Shown here: one piece after another, positions 9,246 to 15,679 of the stretch | Layout: each line of letters starts with the position of its first letter | How positions within the stretch are numbered: position 1 is the first letter of the stretch | Source of the DNA: Trachipleistophora hominis | Lineage: Eukaryota > Microsporidia > Pleistophoridae | Assembly (NCBI GenBank): GCA_000316135.1 | Contig: JH994095.1 | Coordinates: 31,465 to 50,165 of the forward strand | DNA: 18,701 bases | Direction: 5' to 3' | Notes under the pieces: model-generated | Told to the model about the DNA's origin: nothing | Databases searched by the model: none | What the model saw: only the letters and a program-made list of their open reading frames with translations | Made by a program: the position numbers and the translations under genes

Positions 9246-9554
9246 AGCACTAAGCGATCATTTCTGATTTATTTGGGGAGTATTGATTTTGTTGAAGGCT
9301 TATTATTTGCTGGGAACGGCCTTTGTTTTTCTTTTGAGCAGGGAAAAATAAAAAATGTTAACGAATTGTTGCAGGGTCTTCTTTATCTGCGTGTGTTAAT
9401 TGTAAAACGCTTCTATCTTTTTCATTCCTGTTTAACTCTAGCGTATACAACGTATGGTTTATTATTGAAAAGAGAGTTTTATTCTTTTACCATAAGCTTG
9501 GTGTATAGCGCTTATTTGTTTTTAAGTTTACTAGTTTTTTTAAAAAAATTCTAA
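9246..9554 (+). other. Open frame continuing in phase after the cofilin stop, no ATG
   Basis: After the cofilin TAA (9243-9245) the same frame runs 102 codons to TAA at 9552-9554 without a single ATG. It reads as a hydrophobic protein with two likely membrane stretches (around 9408-9450 and 9480-9540). It could be a decayed gene, a coincidence, or a rare readthrough extension. No family was recognised. I would not annotate it as a gene without expression data. Confidence 0.25.
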
Positions 9555-9759
9555 AAACTAATGACCAGCACAGATAAGGTCGAGTTGTAGTGCAGAAAAG
9601 AAGCGAATGTAGTGTTTTCGTTAAGAAATGTATTTTTATCTACGGTCTAGCCCAGCACGGGTTGTTTAGTTGATACCTTGTCTTAGGGAATAATTAGCTG
9701 GTGCTGCTTTCTCAGTGATGAAAAAGGGTATTTGGCAGATTCTACCACGATAGCTATAT

Positions 9760-9875
9760 TTAGAAAATCTTTTCCTTATAATATTTTATTCGTACAATTT
9801 TGTACTGATGGGCGAATAATTTATAAATGGCCAATTTTACATTTCTTCTGTAATATAATGTAAGACTTGTTTAAT
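9760..9875 (-). mobile_element. Tc1/mariner-like relic, second-Asp block and downstream region
   Basis: Plus-strand AATGTAAGACTTGTTT at 9857-9872 repeats the core of the copies at 2011, 4018 and 9914. On the minus strand the frame after a TAA at 9873-9871 reads TSLTLYYRRNVKLAIYKL and stays open to 9760. Tc1 has HTSL...FQRRHVHLL at this place, so both TSL and RR-x-V-x-L line up. It lies only about 40 bases from the copy at 9914, as a partial tandem. Confidence 0.45.
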
Positions 9876-9913
9876 CACCGGATTTTTTAAAATAAAGCTC
9901 TTTCATTCTAAAA

Positions 9914-9968
9914 AAATGTAAGACTTGTCTGTGATAAGGGGCAATCTTTAGTTAATATAGAATAATAA
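9914..9968 (-). mobile_element. Tc1/mariner-like relic, second-Asp block copy
   Basis: Read on the minus strand it gives NIYYSILTKDCPLSQTSLTF without a break, the cleanest version of the block (compare YYIKIKDGAL and APL-x-QASFT at 2011-2073). The shared K-D, P-L and Q-T-S-L positions match the DNAPxHTSL motif of Tc1, with two bases probably lost after the Asp codon. Confidence 0.5.
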
Positions 9969-10371
9969 ATGTTCTAAAGCGCTGTATAGAATTAATTCTA
10001 TTTATTGCCGGTGGTAAGGTGTCTTAGAAAAAATAATTTTGTTCTATTTTTGTGTGTTGGTTTTCAAACATATCAACAAAAAACGCTTTATATCACGCTT
10101 TCTGTTTAAAACTCGTGATAAATTCTCATTTGAACATAAATACGCTATTACATTCGATATACAGGCGTTATTCTTTTCATGGTGTCTTTAATATAAATTT
10201 TTGTATTATTGGCGTAATCCTAAATATCGTAGAAATTATCAAAAAATAAATTTATTACACAGAACTAAAAAGGAACCGCTCTAAAATGCCTATAACACTA
10301 AAAACCAAAGGAATAATAAATTTATTGGCACGGAATTAAAAACTAAAGTTTCTTAACATTTAAACGTTCAT

Positions 10372-10375
10372 CCCC
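10372..10375 (+). promoter_or_regulatory. CCCC start-site motif of the small basic protein gene
   Basis: CATCCCCTCCATG puts CCCC three bases before the ATG at 10379. This supports the short frame as a real gene. Confidence 0.6.
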
Positions 10376-10378
10376 TCC

Positions 10379-10672
10379 ATGATACGGAAGAAAAGAAAAA
10401 TTAAATTGTTTCAAACGATGCCTTCTCTCATCAACGAGATAAAGAAGAACAGTGCGTACAAAAATATTACGATGAGCAAGGTTAAATTTATGCAGGATAG
10501 AATTGTTGAGCTCGGTGCACACAAAAAGAAAACATTTTTACCTTTTAAAGAGGGAATAATGAAAAGCGTTGAGGAGAAGGAGGCGATCAGGAGAGAAAGA
10601 CAAATGAGAGTAAACGTAGGCTTACTGACGAAAAACAAATCAACAAGACGTAAGAAACAAAATAAAAATTAG
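10379..10672 (+). CDS. Small basic protein, possibly Faf1-type 40S assembly factor
   Basis: The 97-residue product is strongly basic (runs of Lys and Arg at 3-9, 71-75 and 89-96), as expected for a nucleolar or RNA-binding protein. RIVELGAHKKKTFLPFKE (41-58) followed by a charged helix (62-77, VEEKEAIRRERQ) resembles the conserved C-terminal block of yeast Faf1 and human C1orf131, where an LGA-Lys-Pro-Lys stretch precedes Y-K-E and a Lys/Glu-rich helix. Faf1 works in the small-subunit processome. The match is short and only inferred. It would be a minimal version of a protein normally over 250 residues. The CCCC motif makes the gene itself credible. It converges on the cap methyltransferase gene with 28 bases between stops. 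Another basic nucleolar protein is the main alternative. Confidence 0.7.
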   Translation: MIRKKRKIKLFQTMPSLINEIKKNSAYKNITMSKVKFMQDRIVELGAHKKKTFLPFKEGIMKSVEEKEAIRRERQMRVNVGLLTKNKSTRRKKQNKN

Positions 10673-10680
10673 AAAATGTT

Positions 10681-10701
10681 TTTATTACACTTGTATTTAT
10701 T
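10681..10701 (-). terminator. Two polyadenylation signals of the cap methyltransferase gene
   Basis: On the minus strand one AATAAA (10701-10696) overlaps the TAA stop and another lies at 10686-10681. The opposing gene has AATAAA at 10661-10666 inside its last codons. Transcript ends of the two genes must therefore overlap or nearly touch. Confidence 0.5.
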
Positions 10702-11873
10702 TATCCACTTTTAGTCTTCTTAAACACCATAATGCGATACAATTCCGTTACCTTCACCTCGTCTGTGCACAGTCTCATCGGTAGCATTTTTCTTCGCAGT
10801 TCTGCAAATTCGTTGCTGTGCACATTGTAGAAGGTTATAAAATTTGCATTTTCTACGACGAGCAAGCCGATTTTTTTCATCTCCTGTTCCAAAAAATTAA
10901 CATCAACCAGAAACTCTACGCATTCATTGACTGCTTCGCGCAGATTAAAATAATATTTGTTACCGAATATCCTGTCACTAGGAGAGTCCTTAAACTTTAT
11001 TGTGTAGTATTCGTTTCCAAAACATACATCCGATGTTGTGTGCTGATCACCACTAATGCTTTTCTCTGCATCTTTTTCTGTTCTAGATCGATGGTACCGT
11101 CTTAAAATTACGTTTCTATCCGGCACGGTTAGCAAGAGATACCCGTTTTCATGTAAATGCTCGTTTATGTTCTGTTTTGTGATGGTAAATGACTCTTCCG
11201 ATTCAAATGAATAATGAAAACTAAACTGTATGGATATTACATCAAATCGTTTCCCTAGATTCAATATAGTATGATACGTGTCACACACATTAAAATCTGC
11301 CTTGAACGGGCATTTATGTCTCGAATACCTGTATTTACATTCGGAAATGCTTTTATCAGCAATATCCAGTCCATAATAGTAGCTTATTCCCATCTTTTTA
11401 TACTTCAAAAGATCACCCCCTTTTCCGCACCCCAGATCCAGAACGCGGCCATTTCTCTTTACGTAACGATTGAACAATACCGATTTTATGAAGTTGTTCA
11501 TGTTTCTGATGTTTATTATGTAAGATTTTCTTCGTTCTGCGTATGATTTGGACGGGATTTTATTATAATGCTCAGCGATTTCATTCGCATACGAATCGAC
11601 AACAACTGTTGTTTTATTCCTATTAAAGCCTTTGTTGATGGTCTCAGCCTGAAATTTGCCACTCTGTGCTGTCATATCATTTTTTACATCGGGCCCATGA
11701 TCATTAGTCCGTATTTCTTTCTCTTTATCCTTATACGATTTGCACCCCGTTCTTAACGATTCGTTATTGTTTTTATTCCCACGGTTTGATGTAATGTTTC
11801 TTTTTCCCTCCAGCTCAGTTTCTATTTCGTCTTCAACCTTCCTTGAGTTTTCCGTTTTTTGGTCCTCAGTCAT
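10701..11873 (-). CDS. ABD1: mRNA cap guanine-N7 methyltransferase
   Basis: Transfers methyl from S-adenosylmethionine to N7 of the mRNA cap guanine in the nucleus. The product is 390 residues. Residues 105-390 form the enzyme: motif I VLDLGCGKGGD (144-154) binds SAM, YGLDIAD (167-173) follows as motif II, QFSFHYSFES (216-225) is the cap-site segment with the family HY pair, and KYYFNLREAV (306-315) with EFLV (320-323) matches the family F-x-L...V...EFLV stretch. The first roughly 95 residues are charged and low in complexity, as in fungal Abd1. The Encephalitozoon enzyme Ecm1 is about 298 residues and lacks this. An ATG at 11888 is also in frame, but CCCC six bases before 11873 marks the second. 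It diverges from RPS23 across 201 bases. Assignment is strong. Confidence 0.93.
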   Translation of the reverse strand: MTEDQKTENSRKVEDEIETELEGKRNITSNRGNKNNNESLRTGCKSYKDKEKEIRTNDHGPDVKNDMTAQSGKFQAETINKGFNRNKTTVVVDSYANEIAEHYNKIPSKSYAERRKSYIINIRNMNNFIKSVLFNRYVKRNGRVLDLGCGKGGDLLKYKKMGISYYYGLDIADKSISECKYRYSRHKCPFKADFNVCDTYHTILNLGKRFDVISIQFSFHYSFESEESFTITKQNINEHLHENGYLLLTVPDRNVILRRYHRSRTEKDAEKSISGDQHTTSDVCFGNEYYTIKFKDSPSDRIFGNKYYFNLREAVNECVEFLVDVNFLEQEMKKIGLLVVENANFITFYNVHSNEFAELRRKMLPMRLCTDEVKVTELYRIMVFKKTKSG

Positions 11874-12074
11874 TAAACGGGGCAGCAATCAACCACGTTT
11901 AATTAATCGATAATAACACATGCAACAGACGAACTGTTTACACAAAATAACAATGATCGTCCTCTAGCACTCGTTAAACCGCTTCTTCTGTGCCAATCCA
12001 TACCAAATAACACGGTCAGATTGTGCCCAAGAAAATATTTTACAAAAATTTTTACCCCACCAGAAACCGGAACA
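11874..12074. promoter_or_regulatory. Shared divergent promoter of the cap methyltransferase and RPS23 genes
   Basis: Only 201 bases separate the two ATGs. Both ends carry a start motif: CCCC at 11879-11882 (minus strand, six bases before the ATG) and CCCC at 12055-12058 (16 bases before the RPS23 ATG). The middle has AT-rich stretches but no clear TATA box at a fixed distance. Confidence 0.45.
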
Positions 12075-12566
12075 ATGTCGGGAATCAACTCAGCAAGGAA
12101 ACTCAGACGTAACAGACATACTCGTCTATACGCCATAAAGTACTACCGTCGCAAGAAGAGGGGAACCGCTTATCACGAAGCTCCGATAGGTAAGGCCCCC
12201 TTCGCACGTGGCATAGTGCTAGATAAAACGTAAGTGATTCTTAATTTAGATAGGGACATCTGAAAATGATGAATCTATGGTATGATACTAACTTTCAGTG
12301 GTGTAGAAGCGAAACAGCCCAACTCAGCTGTCCGTAAGGCTGTTAGGATACAGCTCTGCGGAACAGGAAAGAAAATAATTGCATTCGTGCCGTACGATGG
12401 TGGATTGAACTACATTGAGCACAATGATGAAGTTACTGTGATGGGATGCGGTAAGAAGGGACGATCGGTCGGTGATATTCCAGGAATTAGGTACAAGGTA
12501 TGTAAAGTGCAGGGAGTTGCGATCAAATCGCTAGTGACCAAGAAGAAACAGAAACCATCGCGATAA
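12075..12566 (+). CDS. RPS23: 40S ribosomal protein S23 (uS12), spliced
   Basis: Part of the decoding centre of the small ribosomal subunit. Coding exons are 12075-12229 and 12299-12566, giving 140 residues (yeast 145). Exon 1 gives the N-terminal arm and ends in RGIVLDK, matching yeast KGIVLEK. Exon 2 continues [13 protein letters not shown], matching GIESKQPNSAIRK, the universally conserved loop that touches the A site. [16 protein letters not shown] and KGDIPG-type residues ([10 protein letters not shown]) follow, and the end is KKKQKPSR. Translating through the intron would stop at once (ACG TAA), so splicing is required. The N-terminus is about five residues shorter than in yeast. The start ATG follows CCCC by 16 bases, the longest spacing in this window. 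A possible ATTAAA signal overlaps the stop at 12566-12571. Confidence 0.95.
12230..12298 (+). other. Spliceosomal intron in RPS23 (69 bases)
   Basis: The intron starts GTAAGT and ends TTTCAG. TACTAAC at 12286-12292 is the perfect yeast-type branch site, with its branch A at 12291 only seven bases before the final G. It interrupts codon 52 after its second base (AC|T, Thr). Removing it joins the conserved KGIVLEK-GIESKQPN stretch exactly. Confidence 0.92.
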
Positions 12567-13294
12567 TTAAAAAGTTTTAACTATGAACGCACGCTTCTGT
12601 AGTTCTACGAATTGGCGTAGCTCATTCATCTCTAGACGAGAGCTTTTCTGAAATATTATAAATCGTATTTATCTACGTATTACTGGTGTTGTTAAGAGAT
12701 TCGTCTAGTTAGATAAACACCTGCACGTGGTGCTGTCACACTTTTTGGTTTGATATTGTTGGGCTGATGTTTATTGTTTTTTAGAAAATTCTGTTTAATT
12801 ATTTCCTTTGCATCCACTACCTAATCAAACACACTCTTCTGGTTCGCTGGAATCGACCATGGCCACCGATCTTTGATTTATGGGATGCGCATTGTTACAG
12901 GATGTTATTTACTTCTTAATTGATGAGGATAATTGGCCCGGGTTAACTAACATCATTCAAAAACCGTGGAAAATATAAAATTGTGTGGTATGGAAATTCT
13001 ATTTGATAGTTTTTGTATTCACATTAAAGCAATTGCCTATCTTTTTTTATCGATTATAAATGTAAAGAACTACAAATAAAATATACTTTTAGTAAAAAAT
13101 TGTTTATCTACATTGCATAGCGATACGAGGTGTTATATGCAGGATTCGCTGTTCATCTATTTATTGATCCTAACAGAGTTGAATGCTGTAATTAATATTA
13201 CGTATCAATAGCACTGCTATAGTAGTATATCCGTACAGGAGTTCATTGTTATGATTATCAATTAATAATAGTTAAAAATTTGACTAATATTTAT
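12567..13294. other. Spacer with one transposon relic
   Basis: The relic is at 12692-12884. On the minus strand at 12567-12665 a 32-codon frame ends one base beyond the RPS23 stop. It contains MNELRQFVELQKRAFIVKTF and looks protein-like, with TTTCAG just before it that could be an acceptor, but it is too short to call. Nothing else was seen. Confidence 0.45.
12692..12884 (-). mobile_element. Tc1/mariner-like relic, third block to C-terminal region
   Basis: Minus-strand frame: IKDRWPWSIPANQKSVFD, TAG at 12823-12821, then VVDAKEIIKQNFLKNN, open to TAA at 12694-12692. Tc1 has a W-P-x-x-S-P-x-x-N segment, then W and LK, with closely similar spacing; the TAG falls on the second Trp. Shares CCATGGCCACC and TCTTTGAT with 14871-14893, and the region around the TAG with 2822-2872 and 6730-6780. 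Confidence 0.5.
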
Positions 13295-13295
13295 T
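13290..13295 (-). terminator. Polyadenylation signal overlapping the stop of the secreted-protein gene
   Basis: On the minus strand AATAAA starts within the TAA stop (13297-13295) and runs to 13290. This repeats the arrangement at the cap methyltransferase stop. Confidence 0.45.
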
Positions 13296-14212
13296 TAATT
13301 ATCTTCGTTTTTTTTATTACTTGATTTATGTGTACAGAAGGCTTCAAATTTCTTGATAATATTCTCACTGGCACATCCCGTTAAATTTTCTTGCGGTCCC
13401 ATCCACTTTTCCATCAAACACAGAGTACATAGAGTATGTTCATTAGATGATGCAACATACAAGCGAGAGGTTATGATTCGTACACCACATAGACACGCTT
13501 CTGTCATGTAACTGGTCTGATATCCATCAACAAATACGCTAATGATTTTGTTCAAAAAGACCAAGCCTTGGTTTACAAAATTTAGTGTAAAGAATTTTAT
13601 AGAGAAACGCATCGCACTTTGGACATCACAATGAATTGTAAGTAAATAATCACAAATATTTTCCATAAAATCCACGGATGCATTTATAATGTGCCAATTC
13701 TGATCGTCTTGTAAATTGGTCAAGCAATATTTGTTGATAACATGTCGAAAATTGTTACCTGTTCTCAAATACAAGTCGTAATAAGTTTGGGAGAATTGAT
13801 AATCCGTCGGTTGGTACAAGTTGAAAGTATCGTATTTGGCATTAAGGAGTATTTCTTGAACATAATATACGAAATGTATAACTAATTTAGCCTCATCTTC
13901 CCAGCTTCTCGCCATAACATCCGTTATGATCCCATAAAGGGATAGAATGAGGCTCGTATTAACACGAAAATGTTCTACTTCACATGTTGATACTACCTTG
14001 TATATATTCTCACATTTTTCTTTTACTGCTTTCAATTTTGGCTTAATCTCTTCATTTACACGTTCTCTTATACTATGAGACGTGTATTGATCAGTCGAAA
14101 CGCTCTCACAAAATTTTCCTGATTCCAGACAACATAAAGTCATTGCATGCGATGTATCCTCAGCTGCAGATGCAAAAACAACGAAATGAAATAAATATAA
14201 AGACAAATACAT
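13295..14212 (-). CDS. Secreted cysteine-rich protein of unknown function
   Basis: I do not recognise the family. The 305-residue product begins with a clear signal peptide (hydrophobic residues 2-15, likely cut after Ala-Ser-Ala or Ala-Ala near residue 17). No other membrane helix is obvious and there is no C-terminal KDEL-like retention signal, so export to the cell surface, spore wall or host is inferred. The mature part has 14 Cys (27, 28, 35, 67, 77, 163, 187, 195, 240, 242, 262, 265, 280, 293), an even number compatible with seven disulphides, with C-x-C and C-x-x-C pairs near the end. The body is mostly helical by pattern. Residues 294-305 are polar and charged. The start has ACACC a few bases upstream rather than CCC. 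An out-of-frame ATG lies at 14237. The gene stands alone. Confidence 0.75.
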   Translation of the reverse strand: MYLSLYLFHFVVFASAAEDTSHAMTLCCLESGKFCESVSTDQYTSHSIRERVNEEIKPKLKAVKEKCENIYKVVSTCEVEHFRVNTSLILSLYGIITDVMARSWEDEAKLVIHFVYYVQEILLNAKYDTFNLYQPTDYQFSQTYYDLYLRTGNNFRHVINKYCLTNLQDDQNWHIINASVDFMENICDYLLTIHCDVQSAMRFSIKFFTLNFVNQGLVFLNKIISVFVDGYQTSYMTEACLCGVRIITSRLYVASSNEHTLCTLCLMEKWMGPQENLTGCASENIIKKFEAFCTHKSSNKKNEDN

Positions 14213-14832
14213 AGATGGTGTATTTTCTTTGTTCCATTTTTAAACCGTTATGACAGCTACAAAATAGGAAATTTGAAAAAAATAAAAATGTCTTTACTTA
14301 TAAATTATCATACAGATAAGAATTTGTTTTCCTTGCCTATAACTAGTGTAATCCTAATAAACCTTGTTTCTTGTGAAAGTACTTTTACATTAATTTCATA
14401 GATAGACAGCAAACCAAAACTCGCGTATTATTTAAAAATTAAGCCAATATGTGCAGAATAAACAATTTATGCGGCAAATTCATCTAAATTTTCATATTTT
14501 TGTATCACCAGCATTCAACTGATGGTTGATCGGTACAACCGTATATAGACACCCATTTTGATGCCCTGCAACTGTTGTGTACGGGAACAACAGGTACCTC
14601 TACATCTGCTGTTTTACCATTCGTATTAATTAACTTCGCCAAAAATGCCGAAGATTAATATATATAACCTATTTATACCAGTAAGGCGAATATACTAAGT
14701 TCGATAGGAAATGATTGTTCTGCGTTGGAAGTTTTGTTTGTGTTTATAAACGTGTTAGTACTGTATCTTAACGAAACAGAATTTATATAAAAGTAATTTT
14801 TTGATTAAAAATATTTATTTAGCACTTACACG

Positions 14833-14955
14833 TCATGTAGTACATATACTTTCTTGGTTTTCCGGGACGAGCCATGGCCACCAGTCTTTGATCCATGGAT
14901 AGAATAGAGTTATTGGCTGTTTACAGATATAAATAGGTGGCCAAGAATGAATTAG
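14833..14955 (-). mobile_element. Tc1/mariner-like relic, third-block copy
   Basis: Minus-strand open frame of about 40 codons containing WIKDWWPWLVPENQESIC, ending TGA at 14835-14833. It aligns with IKDRWPWSIPANQKSVF at 12692-12884 and shares a 21-base stretch CCATGGCCACCxxTCTTTGAT with it (plus strand, 14872-14892). The W-P-x-x-x-P-x-N pattern is that of the third catalytic block in Tc1 transposases. Confidence 0.45.
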
Positions 14956-15673
14956 ATTTAGTTAAATAATTAATGTTGGTGAGAATATCCTATTTTTAGT
15001 CTAACCATGACCATAATAGTAGTAATCGGTTGAACTATTCTAAAAATGATATAATAATCCTGTGATGTATAGAAAAGGCAGCTCATTGAATAAATGTGGA
15101 AATCGTAGTTGTTAACATTAAAAAATAGATTACAGAAAATTACGAATGGTACAGTAAGAGAATAACATGTAACAACGAAAATTGGTGTTTAAATGGACAA
15201 AATGTATGCTCTTATAGAAGGTATAAACGAATTTAGCAAGCAACAATTTATATTTAATGGTACTCAGTTTTACATTTTAGATGTATAACTTAATCAGGCG
15301 AGCACAGTTTTAGTTTTATTCAACTTCTCTTAAGTGTAGAGACAATTCAAACGAAAATGATAGGTATGGCAACTTAAAGATAAAACACCGATATTACCAA
15401 ATTGAGCACAGCATTGAGCATTAAGAGTTGGTATTGAATACCTCACATAACTACTGCTGCGCCCAGTATATTTACAATTATATATAGCTTAAACACGCAA
15501 CTACTGCAAATAAATTCCATAAAACTAAACACAAGGTTTGTTTTTAATTACATAGAAAACACGCAAAATAATTATCGTGTGTAATTTAATATTTTCACAA
15601 CACAAAAATATTCATTTATTCGCTCTTCTAATCATTTTTGATTCTAAGCGTTTAAGTGGTACTAAAATCGGAG

Positions 15674-15676
15674 CCC
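15674..15676 (+). promoter_or_regulatory. CCC start-site motif of the CTR9-like gene
   Basis: GGAGCCCTTGATG puts CCC three bases before the ATG at 15680. The frame opens earlier with GTG at 15656, but this motif marks the ATG. Confidence 0.6.
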
Positions 15677-15679
15677 TTG

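Larger units (their letters stand above)
9555..10378. other. Spacer with two transposon relics
   Basis: Besides the two element copies at 9760-9875 and 9914-9968 nothing is supported. A 65-codon frame at 10052-10249 starts with GTG and has no internal Met. The last 10 bases hold the CCCC motif of the next gene. Confidence 0.5.
14213..15679. other. Spacer with one transposon relic
   Basis: The relic is at 14833-14955. Minus-strand open frames without ATG at 14505-14654 (49 codons, contains KTADVEVPVVPV) and around 15345-15485 (about 52 codons, five Cys) look protein-like but match nothing I know and are within chance range. The CCC motif of the next gene is at the right edge. Confidence 0.45.

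Noticed and set aside
10052..10249. 65-codon plus-strand frame
   Set aside because: GTG start, no internal Met, no family.
12600..12670. tRNA-like stretch (GGCGTAGCTCATTCA)
   Set aside because: No T-loop/B-box (GGTTCGANTCC) or closing acceptor stem within range.
14505..14654. 49-codon minus-strand frame containing KTADVEVPVVPV
   Set aside because: Protein-like but too short, without ATG and without a known match; might belong to a mobile element but not supportable.
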